From: Trueperaceae bacterium
Lineage (GTDB): Bacteria > Deinococcota > Deinococci > Deinococcales > Trueperaceae
Assembly (NCBI GenBank): GCA_007122815.1
Contig: SKSV01000411.1
Coordinates: 1 to 5,684, forward strand
Direction of reading: 5' to 3'
Length of the DNA: 5,684 nucleotides
The notes below the pieces were generated by a model. It had not been told where the DNA came from and made no database searches. It saw nothing but the letters and a program-made list of their open reading frames with translations. The position numbers and the translations under genes were made by a program. The stretch's first letter is position 1, and every line of letters begins with the position of its first letter. Below, one piece after another: positions 1-5,684 of this stretch.

Positions 1-827
1 AGGTCCTCCGCTTCTGACCAGGTGGCGGTGGGACCGACCATCAGGGTTCCGTCGTAGGTGGGGATCACCAGGATCCCCTTCGTAGTCGGGGTCGGGCAGG
101 GGAAGACGATGCGCTTGACGAAGCCGACGAGGCGCTTGTCGAGGAGGTACTCCTCGCCCTTGCGGAAGCGCAGGCCGGCCTCTTCGGCGCCTGCCATGCG
201 AGCCACGGCGTCGCCGTGAACGCCGGCCGCGTTGATCACGTAGCGCGCGGACAGCTCGCCGCGGTCGGTGCTGATAACGAAACCTTCCTCGCTCGCTTCG
301 ATCGCCTGAACGGTGGTCTCGAGGTAGAGCCGCAGACCGTTGCGTACCGCGCTCTCCGCCATCGCGAAGCAGGCCTCGTACGGGTTGACGACCGCGCTGG
401 TGGGAGCGTGCAAGGCTGCGACGATGTCCTCGGAGAGGTTGGGCTCCTCGCGGCTGAGGCGTGGCGGGTCCCACAGCTCCAAACCGGTCACGCCGCGGCG
501 CCGGCCTTGATCGAGCAGCTTGGCAAGGTACTCGCGGTCGCGCTCGTCGTACGCGACCGTGAGATCCCCGACCCTGGCGAAGCCGAACGGGAGATCGTTG
601 GACAACTCGCTCCAGAGCTGGTTCCCGCGCCACTCGGTGTCGCCCTTGCGGGTGCCCTCGCCGGCGCGGTGGCCACCGTGGATGATGCCGCTGTTGGCCT
701 TGCTGGTGCCGAGCCCCACCTCGCACTCACGCTCTATCAGGGCGACACTCAGCCGGTACCGCGTCAACTCACGGGCTATCGCACAGCCCACGACGCCGGC
801 GCCCACGATGGCGACGTCATATCGCAT
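1..827 (-). CDS. FAD-dependent oxidoreductase, GlpA/LhgO-like (3' end outside window)
   Basis: Reading leftward from an ATG at 827-825, an open frame of 275 residues runs off the window edge, so the C-terminal part is missing; relatives are commonly about 400-500 residues. The N-terminus is a Rossmann FAD fold: GAGVVG at residues 9-14, with Glu32 ending the second strand as the usual ribose-binding acid. GTSKANSGIIHGG (residues 40-52) and INAAG (198-202) are typical of the DAO-type family that includes anaerobic glycerol-3-phosphate dehydrogenase GlpA and L-2-hydroxyglutarate oxidase LhgO. The stretch YDGTLMVGPTA (258-268) is also characteristic. Expected role: FAD-linked oxidation of a 2-hydroxyacid or glycerol-3-phosphate. 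The substrate cannot be fixed from this fragment, and the C-terminal Fe-S/BFD-like region that some members carry would lie outside the window. The start is supported by an AGGAGG site 8 nt upstream. It is divergent from the membrane-protein gene. Family confidence is high, substrate confidence low. Confidence 0.88.
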   Translation of the reverse strand, partial: MRYDVAIVGAGVVGCAIARELTRYRLSVALIERECEVGLGTSKANSGIIHGGHRAGEGTRKGDTEWRGNQLWSELSNDLPFGFARVGDLTVAYDERDREYLAKLLDQGRRRGVTGLELWDPPRLSREEPNLSEDIVAALHAPTSAVVNPYEACFAMAESAVRNGLRLYLETTVQAIEASEEGFVISTDRGELSARYVINAAGVHGDAVARMAGAEEAGLRFRKGEEYLLDKRLVGFVKRIVFPCPTPTTKGILVIPTYDGTLMVGPTATWSEAED

Positions 828-835
828 GCCAGGTC

Positions 836-841
836 CCTCCT
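836..841 (-). promoter_or_regulatory. Shine-Dalgarno site of the FAD oxidoreductase gene
   Basis: Read on the minus strand this is AGGAGG, 8 nt before the ATG at 827-825. The match and spacing are near ideal and fix the start of the oxidoreductase. Confidence 0.85.
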
Positions 842-871
842 AGGTTCCGTCGCAGCCTCCGTGCGCGGGCC

Positions 872-908
872 GCGCACGGGCCCCGCGCACGGGCCCCGCG
901 AACGGGGG
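872..908. repeat. 13-bp GC-rich tandem repeat, about 2.8 copies
   Basis: The unit GCGCACGGGCCCC occurs exactly twice in tandem (872-884 and 885-897), followed by a degenerate third copy (898-908, GCGAACGGGGG). A related GTGCGCGGGCC precedes it at 861-871. Because GGGCCC is self-complementary, copies one and two (878-883 and 891-896) can pair as a 6-bp GC stem around a 7-nt loop on either strand. It lies about 45-80 bases upstream of the oxidoreductase ATG, in or near its leader. No T-run follows, so it does not look like an intrinsic terminator. Confidence 0.8.
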
Positions 909-1025
909 CACAGTATCCACACAGGCTAGGTCTCGTTGCTGCGCGGTCGCTAGTGGCGCGCGTCCCGCACGCAAGTCCAGCCCGCGTGTCGCGGGAAGTC
1001 GCGCGCACGTGCCGCCGTGAAGTCC

Positions 1026-1064
1026 CGCTCGCGTCTCCCGAGCGACGAGGGCTTCCGTCCCTCG
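1026..1064 (+). promoter_or_regulatory. Two adjacent hairpins in the putative 5' leader of the membrane-protein gene
   Basis: Stem CGCTCG (1026-1031) pairs with CGAGCG (1039-1044) around a 7-nt loop. After one unpaired base, CGAGGG (1046-1051) pairs with CCCTCG (1059-1064), also around a 7-nt loop. Both stems are perfect 6-bp pairings. The CTCG/CGAG cores are interchangeable, so the first left arm could pair with the second left arm instead, giving mutually exclusive folds. They end 34 bases before the ATG. I do not recognise a known riboswitch class, and short stems arise easily by chance in such GC-rich DNA, so function is only a possibility. Confidence 0.3.
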
Positions 1065-1090
1065 GCAGGCCGATGCTCACGCGGCAAATT

Positions 1091-1095
1091 GGAGG
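1091..1095 (+). promoter_or_regulatory. Shine-Dalgarno site of the membrane-protein gene, unusually close to the start
   Basis: GGAGG lies only 3 nt before the ATG at 1099. The frame has a stop at 1018-1020 and no ATG, GTG or TTG between it and 1099. The next in-frame candidate downstream is a TTG at codon 51, inside the first membrane helix. The ATG at 1099 is therefore the only workable start despite the short spacing. Confidence 0.65.
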
Positions 1096-1098
1096 TGC

Positions 1099-2376
1099 AT
1101 GTCGAGTTTCAGCGGTGACGGTGCGACGGCGGCTGGCAGTGATGCGCTTGGGTCGAAAGAACCGGGCCACCCTCTCAGGCTGGCGTTCCTGGCTTCGCTC
1201 GCCTGCTTCGCCCTCGCCGCACTGACCGGGAGCCTGCTGCGCTACGGCTTGCTACACGGCTTTCCCTGGGAGCTCCAGTACCTCAACGTGCGCCATGCCC
1301 ACACCCACCTGATGTACTTCGGCTGGGTCACGCCTGCGCTCTTCGCGCTCATAGGTGTGGCGGTCGCGCGAAGGCTCGGGCGGCCGCTGCCCTTGGCGTT
1401 CCACGCTGCGGTGGCCGCGGCGTTGGTGGGCGGACTGCTGGCGTACCCCCCGTTCCTCATGAGCGGCTACCAGCTCACGGCCGTCGGCGACACGCGCCTA
1501 CCGCTGTCGATGATGGCCGCGGGCCTGGTGGTGGTCTGCTGGTACGCCTGGTCCGCGCTGTACCTCTTGGTGAGCTGGCGTCTACCGCGCGACCTGGCGG
1601 TCCTGGCCCTCGATGCGGCCGTCCTCACCCTGCTCGTCTCGAGCAGCGGCGCGTGGGGTTTGGCCGCGCTCGCCTTCGCGCCGTTCGCTCCTCCTGCGAC
1701 CATGGACGCGCTGGTGCGCTTCTACCTCGACGTGTTCTCGCAAGGTTGGTTCGTGCTGGCGCTGCTGGGTGTCCTGTTCGCCGCACTACCACCCTTCAGT
1801 CGGAGCCGTTTCGACCTGCCCGCCCTAGCGGCTCTGTTCGCTGGCCTGCTGGGCGCCGCCTTCGCCGAACTGCTCGCTTGGCCGCACGCCGTCGCGCAGG
1901 TATCGTCGCTCGTCGCCGCGGGTGGCCTCTTGCTCCTAGCGGCGCGAGCCGCGCACGGCGCCTGGCGTGCGGGCCGCGCGCAAGCCATGCTCGTTTCGTC
2001 CTTGCTCGTCCTCAAAGCACTGCTGGACGTCGCCCTCCTGTCGCCCGCGATAGCCGCGTGGAGCGAGCGGATGGTGCTGCAGGTGTTCTTGCTTCACGCC
2101 TTCCTGCTCGGCGTCGTGACGCTGGGAGTCATGTCGCTGGCGCTGCGCGAGTGGCTACCGCGCTCGAGGCGGCTCTTCTGGTGGCTGGCGCTAGCCGTGG
2201 CGGCGTTGCTGATGAGCCAGTTGCCGCTGAGCGGGCTGTGGCCGGCCAACCTGCGTGGTCCCTGGGCGCTCGCTGTGGCCTTCTGGGCGACCCTACCCGT
2301 CACCGCGGTGATGCTCGTTGCGGCGCTCAGGCTAATCAGGGGTGCTCTGCTCCCGGTTCGGCCCACGCGCCCGTAG
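1099..2376 (+). CDS. Polytopic membrane protein with HxHxH motif, distantly heme-copper-oxidase-subunit-I-like
   Basis: This 425-residue protein is almost entirely hydrophobic helices, about 11-12 by eye: roughly 28-50, 66-90, 98-120, 137-160, 166-195, 206-230, 238-260, 266-288, 296-316, 325-350, 359-378 and 388-414. The N-terminal 25 residues are polar and there is no cleavable signal peptide. The second helix carries His66, His68 and His70 in RHAHTHLMYFGW. The helices around QGWF (215-218) and LLHAFLLG (331-338, His333) have the layout of an uncharacterised family of roughly 400-residue proteins I recall from Bacteroidetes and others, with HAHSH in helix 2 and a distant likeness to heme-copper oxidase subunit I and NnrS. 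In those the helix before NGWF often has a His; here that segment reads YLDVFSQGWF, so it may be lost. Heme or metal binding is an inference and the function is unknown. It may be co-transcribed with the fusion gene 81 nt downstream. Confidence 0.78.
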   Translation: MSSFSGDGATAAGSDALGSKEPGHPLRLAFLASLACFALAALTGSLLRYGLLHGFPWELQYLNVRHAHTHLMYFGWVTPALFALIGVAVARRLGRPLPLAFHAAVAAALVGGLLAYPPFLMSGYQLTAVGDTRLPLSMMAAGLVVVCWYAWSALYLLVSWRLPRDLAVLALDAAVLTLLVSSSGAWGLAALAFAPFAPPATMDALVRFYLDVFSQGWFVLALLGVLFAALPPFSRSRFDLPALAALFAGLLGAAFAELLAWPHAVAQVSSLVAAGGLLLLAARAAHGAWRAGRAQAMLVSSLLVLKALLDVALLSPAIAAWSERMVLQVFLLHAFLLGVVTLGVMSLALREWLPRSRRLFWWLALAVAALLMSQLPLSGLWPANLRGPWALAVAFWATLPVTAVMLVAALRLIRGALLPVRPTRP

Positions 2377-2457
2377 CTTTGCCGGGTGGTAAACCGGGGG
2401 TACCCCAGGACGGCCTCGAGCGTCGCCCGGAGGCTGCGAGTGAGGTGAGAGCGACCC
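2377..2457 (+). other. Short spacer with Shine-Dalgarno site for the fusion gene
   Basis: This 81-base spacer holds a perfect 10-bp palindrome GGGGTACCCC (2397-2406) and the ribosome-binding sequence GAGGTGA (2442-2448), 9 nt before the GTG start. The palindrome has no room for a loop on a long stem and no T-run follows, so no terminator is evident. No clear promoter was seen. The two plus-strand genes may therefore form one transcript. Confidence 0.55.
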
Positions 2458-3921
2458 GTGCCCGAACACGTCCCGACATACAGACTCGCGCCCGACCTCT
2501 CGGTTTCACGCGTGCTGACCGGCTTGTGGCAGGTTGCCGACCTGGAGCGCGAGCACGATCCGCTGGACCCCGAGGCCGGCGCGGCAGCGATGGCAGAGTA
2601 CGCCGACGCCGGCTTTACGAGCTTCGACATGGCCGACCACTACGGCTCGGCCGAGCTCATAGCCGGGCGCTTGCGCGCGCTGCGCGGGCCTGAGCGGCCC
2701 GTGCAACTCCTGACCAAGTGGGTTCCCGAACCGGGACCACTGACTCGCCACGCCGTACGTGTAGCGGTAGATCGCGCCCGCGCGCGCCTTGGTGTCGAGC
2801 GGCTCGACCTACTTCAGTTCCACACCTGGTCGTACGCCGACCCCAGCTGGTTGGACGCGCTCTTCTGGCTCGACGAGCTCCGCGAGGAGGGCCTGGTCGC
2901 CCACCTCGGGCTCACCAACGTAGACACCGCGCACCTACGGGTTGCCCTAGCGAGCGGCATCCCCGTGTTGACCAACCAGGTTGCTTGCTCGCTGCTCGAC
3001 CGGCGCTTCGAGGGCGCGATGACGGACCTGTGCCTATCGTCGGGAGCACGCCTGTTGGGGTACGGCACCGTGGCGGGCGGCTTGTTGAGCGAGCGCTGGC
3101 TCGGACGCGCCCAGCCGCCGGACGAGGAGCTGGACACCTGGTCGCTGCGCAAGTACGCGCGCTTCGTCGCGGCGGCCGGAGGCTGGGAGGCGTTCCAGGA
3201 GCTCCTGGCGGCCGTGAAAGGTGCTGCCGACAGGCTTGGAGTGTCGATCGCGAACGTCGCCTCGCGCTACGTGCTCGAGTCCCCGGCCGTGGCCGGCGTG
3301 ATCGTCGGCGCCAGGCTGGGGCGCAGCGCACACGTGGAGGACACCCTGAGGCTCTTCTCCTTCGAGCTCGACCCGGAGGCGCGCGAGGTGCTCGCCGAGG
3401 CGCTCGATGGACTCGATCCGATACCGGGCGACTGTGGCGACGAGTACCGCAAGCCGCCCTACCTGACCGCGAGCGGTGACCTGAGCCACCACGTCACCAG
3501 CTTCCCAGCCCCCTACCCGACGTCACCGGGACCTCGGGCCGGCCGCACGCAGGTACGCACCGGAACCCCCTGGGAGACGCTGGCCGGGTACTGCCGCGCG
3601 ACGCGCTGCGGTGATCGCGTGCTTGTCGCTGGCACGACGGCCACCTTCGGGGAACGCCTGATCGGCGGCAGCGATCCAGCCGCCCAGACGCACGCCGTCA
3701 TCGACAAGATCGAGGGAGTGCTGGCGTCACTCGGTGCCCGCCTGGAGCACGTCGTGCGCACGCGCGTGTACGTTTCCGACACCGTGCATTGGGACGCTTG
3801 CGCGCGGGCTCACGGTGAGCGCTTCCGCGATGTGCGGCCGGTCAACACCATGGTCGAGGCACGCCTGATCGGCGCGGGCTACCTCGTCGAGATAGAGGCC
3901 GAAGCCATCGTCGACGACTGA
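2458..3921 (+). CDS. Aldo/keto reductase fused to a RidA/YjgF-like domain
   Basis: 487 residues, GTG start. An in-frame TGA at 2446-2448 leaves GTG as the only sensible start, and GAGGTGA lies 9 nt upstream. Residues about 8-330 are an aldo/keto reductase TIM barrel with the catalytic tetrad visible: Asp57 and Tyr62 in FDMADHYG, Lys87 in LLTKW and His122 in LQFHTW. VAGVIVGARLGRSAHVEDTL (279-298) is the usual C-terminal cofactor-binding region. A proline-rich linker (about 331-362) leads to a RidA/YjgF-type domain (about 365-486) with GYCRATRCGDRVLVAGTTAT, a DxxxQT segment, VVRTRVYVSD and a C-terminal VEIEAEAIVDD. At the position of the catalytic Arg of RidA (the PARS motif) it reads PVNT, so Asn463 replaces Arg and imine/enamine deamination of the classic kind is doubtful. 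The expected activity is NADPH-linked carbonyl reduction; the substrate is unknown. The 3' end overlaps convergent kynU by 43 bp. Full-length, intact frame. Confidence 0.9.
   Translation: MPEHVPTYRLAPDLSVSRVLTGLWQVADLEREHDPLDPEAGAAAMAEYADAGFTSFDMADHYGSAELIAGRLRALRGPERPVQLLTKWVPEPGPLTRHAVRVAVDRARARLGVERLDLLQFHTWSYADPSWLDALFWLDELREEGLVAHLGLTNVDTAHLRVALASGIPVLTNQVACSLLDRRFEGAMTDLCLSSGARLLGYGTVAGGLLSERWLGRAQPPDEELDTWSLRKYARFVAAAGGWEAFQELLAAVKGAADRLGVSIANVASRYVLESPAVAGVIVGARLGRSAHVEDTLRLFSFELDPEAREVLAEALDGLDPIPGDCGDEYRKPPYLTASGDLSHHVTSFPAPYPTSPGPRAGRTQVRTGTPWETLAGYCRATRCGDRVLVAGTTATFGERLIGGSDPAAQTHAVIDKIEGVLASLGARLEHVVRTRVYVSDTVHWDACARAHGERFRDVRPVNTMVEARLIGAGYLVEIEAEAIVDD
3879..3921. other. 43-bp convergent overlap of the fusion gene and kynU
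   Basis: The last 14 codons and stop of kynU (TAG at 3881-3879, minus strand) are antisense to the last codons of the reductase-RidA gene (TGA at 3919-3921). The plus-strand side encodes the conserved RidA C-terminal strand, while the kynU side is a Ser-rich, low-conservation-looking tail (STMASASISTR). The imperfectly placed hairpin ATCGTC/GACGAT (3907-3912 and 3920-3925) has no T-run in either direction. Confidence 0.85.
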
Positions 3922-5105
3922 CGATCCAGCAGATGCTCCCCCGCATCGAGCAGGGCCCGCAGCTCGGTGACGGCCTGCTCGAGCTCCAGATCGCGCGTGT
4001 AGAGGGCGACCGGCGCCACCCTGACGAGGTCGGGTTCGCGCACGTCGGGCACCACGCCGCGGCGTCGCCAGGCGGCGGCGAGAGCGTGAGCTCGTGGGTG
4101 GGTGAGGGCGAGGTGCCCGCCGCGCTCCCCGTGAGGCCTCGGGGTCACCACGCGCACCTCCGGTACGCGCTCCTCCAGGAGCGCAAGGAGCGCGTCGGTG
4201 AGCTCTAGGGAGCGGCTCCGCACGGCCCCCACGCCCACCTCCTCGAAGACCGCCAGCGCGCCTTCTAGGCCCGCCAACGACACGACCGGTGGGGTGCCCA
4301 TCTGCAGGCGCGCCGCGCCCTTGGAGGGGGTGAAGGTGGGCGCCATCAGGAACTGGGTCTCCTTCTCGTGCCCCCACCAACCGGGTAGTCCGGGCAGCCG
4401 ATCGTGATGGCGTCGGTGCAGGAAGAGCCCGCCCGGGGCGCCCGGACCGGCGTTCAGGTACTTGTACGAGCACCACACCGCGCCGTCCACGGCGTCGTCG
4501 TGGAAGTCGTGCGGCATCGCTCCAATCGAGTGCGCCGCGTCCCACAGCGCCACCGCCCCAGCGGCGTGGGCAGCAGCGGTCAGGCGACGCACGTCGAAGC
4601 GCTGTGCCGAGCGGTAGAGCACCACCGGCATCAGCATCGTCGACACTCCACCTGCTTCGAGCTCGGCCTCGACCGCGGCCGGATCGATGGTGTGGCCATC
4701 GGCGGAGGGCACCAGTCGCAAGCGGCCGCCACCGCGCTCCGCCCAGGCTCGCACGGCGTACAGGTCGGTGGGGAAGTCGAGCGCGGTAGCTAGCACGTCT
4801 CGCGCTTCGTCGCTCGGCTCGTGAAGCGTCGCCATCAGCTGGTGGAGGTTGGAGGTGATGGACCCGGTCGCGATCACCTCATCGGGGTGTGCTCCCACCA
4901 GCTTCGCGAGGGCGGGGGAGAGGCGTTCGGAGAGGGCGAACCAGTCCTCCCAGGCGCCCACCGCGTGGACCTGCCACTGACGCAAGCGCCGCTCGATGGC
5001 CGCCTGGGACGCGGTAGGCAGCGGTCCGAGCGAGTTGCCGTCCAGGTAGATGCCGCGCGGAAGCGTGAAGGCGTCGAGCCTGGGAAGGCGTGACGGGTCG
5101 ATCAC
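3879..5105 (-). CDS. kynU: Kynureninase
   Basis: PLP enzyme that cleaves L-kynurenine to anthranilate and L-alanine in tryptophan catabolism; cytosolic. From a GTG at 5105-5103 the protein has 408 residues, the normal size. Visible motifs, in order: YLDGNSLGP (20-28), the glycine/Ser-Thr phosphate region ATGSITSN (79-86), WDAAHSIG (188-195) with Asp189 contacting the PLP ring nitrogen, and CSYKYLNAGPGA (212-223) with Lys215 as the PLP Schiff-base lysine. Further on are PGWWGH (241-246), and Arg362 in VRVAPVALYTR as the likely substrate-carboxylate arginine. The frame stays open upstream to an ATG at 5237, but that adds 44 unrelated residues inside kynB. The GTG overlapping the kynB stop (GTGA) matches the family N-terminus and has only a weak AGAG upstream, which suggests coupled re-initiation. 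The C-terminal tail after about residue 390 is non-conserved in appearance and overlaps the convergent fusion gene. Confidence 0.95.
   Translation of the reverse strand: MIDPSRLPRLDAFTLPRGIYLDGNSLGPLPTASQAAIERRLRQWQVHAVGAWEDWFALSERLSPALAKLVGAHPDEVIATGSITSNLHQLMATLHEPSDEARDVLATALDFPTDLYAVRAWAERGGGRLRLVPSADGHTIDPAAVEAELEAGGVSTMLMPVVLYRSAQRFDVRRLTAAAHAAGAVALWDAAHSIGAMPHDFHDDAVDGAVWCSYKYLNAGPGAPGGLFLHRRHHDRLPGLPGWWGHEKETQFLMAPTFTPSKGAARLQMGTPPVVSLAGLEGALAVFEEVGVGAVRSRSLELTDALLALLEERVPEVRVVTPRPHGERGGHLALTHPRAHALAAAWRRRGVVPDVREPDLVRVAPVALYTRDLELEQAVTELRALLDAGEHLLDRQSSTMASASISTR
5102..5105 (-). promoter_or_regulatory. GTGA start-stop overlap coupling kynB and kynU
   Basis: On the minus strand the kynU GTG (5105-5103) shares bases with the kynB TGA (5104-5102). 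No strong Shine-Dalgarno site precedes it, so ribosomes finishing kynB probably re-initiate on kynU, keeping the two enzymes in balance. Confidence 0.75.
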
Positions 5106-5684
5106 GTCACGCTCTGCAGTGGTCTCAGCAGCGCCCGCACCGGAGAGGCGTCGGCCTCTGGCATGTTGAGCGGCAGGCAGCAGAGCTCGTAGCGGCCCTC
5201 CGTTACCTTCGCCAGGGCGAGACCCTCGACGATCCACACGCCCCGGCGCGCGAACGCGGCGTGCACCGGCAACGACTTGGAGGTGAGAGCGTCCACGCTC
5301 GGTGCGTCGGTACCTAGTAACCGCGCTCCGCGGTCCGCCAGCGCATCGACGAGCTCCTCGGAGAGAGGCCGAAAACCGCTCGGGAAGTCCCGCCAGAGGT
5401 CCTCCTGGCCAGTGCGGAGCAGCACCCGCGCGCAGCTTCCCCTCTCCCCGAGACGCTCGAGCGCCTCAAGCGCGGCTCTGGCCGGAACGGGACCGGCCGC
5501 GTCCGCGACCGGGTCACGAACGTCCAGCACCAAGCAAACCCCGATCAGGTCGTCGAGCGGAAGCGCACCCAGCCGAGCGCCGGCATCGTCGTAATGGTAG
5601 GGCGCGTCGAGGTGCGTGCCCGAGTGCGTGCTCGTGTGGAGCGCCATGACGTTGACGCTGTCGCCGGAGGCGAGGTGCGCGGTC
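5102..5684 (-). CDS. kynB: Kynurenine formamidase, cyclase family (5' end outside window)
   Basis: Metal-dependent hydrolase that converts N-formyl-L-kynurenine to kynurenine plus formate, just upstream of kynureninase in the pathway. 193 residues are visible. The signature HSGTHLDAPYHY (codons about 5626-5591) supplies His, His and Asp metal ligands in the H-x3-H-x-D spacing, and the second site is His and Glu 12 residues apart in LPVHAAFARRGVWIVEGL, as in characterised KynB. An ATG at 5647 is available, but the frame is open upstream to the window edge and reads ASGDSVNVMALHTS, matching the family's conserved GDSVNV stretch before the metal motif. The true start must therefore lie beyond 5684, and about 25-35 residues are missing compared with relatives of about 210 residues. 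Related cyclase-family amidohydrolases of other specificity share the motif, but the coupled kynU makes KynB the best call. Confidence 0.92.
   Translation of the reverse strand, partial: TAHLASGDSVNVMALHTSTHSGTHLDAPYHYDDAGARLGALPLDDLIGVCLVLDVRDPVADAAGPVPARAALEALERLGERGSCARVLLRTGQEDLWRDFPSGFRPLSEELVDALADRGARLLGTDAPSVDALTSKSLPVHAAFARRGVWIVEGLALAKVTEGRYELCCLPLNMPEADASPVRALLRPLQSVT

Larger units (their letters stand above)
828..1098. other. Divergent intergenic region between the oxidoreductase and membrane-protein genes
   Basis: This 271-base stretch separates two outward-facing genes and must hold the promoters for both unless transcription enters from elsewhere. It contains a 13-bp tandem repeat near the oxidoreductase side, a lower-GC patch at about 911-933, and twin hairpins near the membrane-protein side. 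No convincing -35/-10 pair was found on either strand. Hexamers such as GATACT (minus strand, 917-912) lack a matching -35 at normal spacing. No small gene with a Shine-Dalgarno site and plausible codon use is seen here. Confidence 0.7.

Noticed and set aside
216..929. Plus-strand open frame (237 codons) opposite the FAD oxidoreductase
   Set aside because: The minus-strand frame shows a clear FAD-binding fold and an ideal ribosome-binding site; the plus-strand translation has no recognisable family pattern.
900..960. Sigma-70-type promoters for the divergent genes (for example GATACT on the minus strand, TTGCTG on the plus strand)
   Set aside because: Each candidate hexamer lacks a reasonable partner at 16-18 bp spacing.
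2397..2406. GGGGTACCCC palindrome as a terminator or operator
   Set aside because: No loop space for a stable stem and no T-run; a 10-bp palindrome alone in GC-rich DNA is weak evidence for an operator.
1653..2693. Long plus-strand open frame (346 codons) crossing from the membrane-protein gene into the fusion gene
   Set aside because: Arg-rich low-complexity translation, spans two well-supported genes in another frame and crosses their spacer; a shadow.
3907..3925. Hairpin over the fusion-gene stop codon as a bidirectional terminator
   Set aside because: Stem of only 6 bp with mixed A-T/G-C pairs and no T-run on either strand.
3727..4545. Long open frame on the minus strand (272 codons) overlapping kynU
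   Set aside because: Arg/Gly/Ala/Pro-rich translation typical of an out-of-frame reading of high-GC coding DNA; kynU in the other frame has all family motifs.
5103..5237. Upstream ATG at 5237 as the kynU start
   Set aside because: It adds 44 residues of Arg/Gly/Ala-rich sequence lying wholly within kynB; the GTG at 5105 fits the family N-terminus and the GTGA coupling.
5645..5647. ATG at 5647 as the kynB start
   Set aside because: The frame is open to the window edge and the codons upstream encode the conserved GDSVNV segment, so the gene begins outside the window.

Overview
This window comes from a high-GC bacterium. Nearly every third codon position is G or C, and Shine-Dalgarno sites of the GGAGG type precede the genes whose starts can be seen. 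A Deinococcota/Trueperaceae-like or other high-GC lineage would fit, but the sequence alone does not settle the taxon. No RNA gene, insertion sequence, CRISPR array or phage gene was seen.

Layout, left to right. (1) Minus strand, 1-827: the first 275 residues of an FAD-dependent oxidoreductase of the GlpA/LhgO-like group, cut by the left window edge. (2) 828-1098: a divergent intergenic region with a 13-bp GC-rich tandem repeat on the left and two adjacent 6-bp-stem hairpins on the right. (3) Plus strand, 1099-2376: a polytopic membrane protein with an HxHxH helix, resembling an uncharacterised family distantly like heme-copper oxidase subunit I. (4) Plus strand, 2458-3921: a fusion of an aldo/keto reductase with a C-terminal RidA/YjgF-like domain. 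(5) Minus strand, 5105-3879: kynureninase (kynU). (6) Minus strand, 5684-5102: kynurenine formamidase (kynB), cut by the right window edge.

kynB and kynU share a GTGA overlap and form a translationally coupled pair. Together they convert N-formylkynurenine to kynurenine and then to anthranilate plus alanine, which are consecutive steps of tryptophan catabolism. Tryptophan 2,3-dioxygenase (kynA), which makes the formylkynurenine, is not in the window and may lie beyond the right edge.

The most unusual points are the reductase-RidA fusion, whose RidA half has Asn where canonical RidA enzymes have the catalytic Arg, and its 43-bp tail-to-tail overlap with kynU with no evident terminator between them. 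The HxHxH membrane protein is the least understood gene. I did not find a convincing wholly new multi-gene system. The best candidates for new biology are the fusion enzyme beside the kynurenine genes and the orphan membrane protein.
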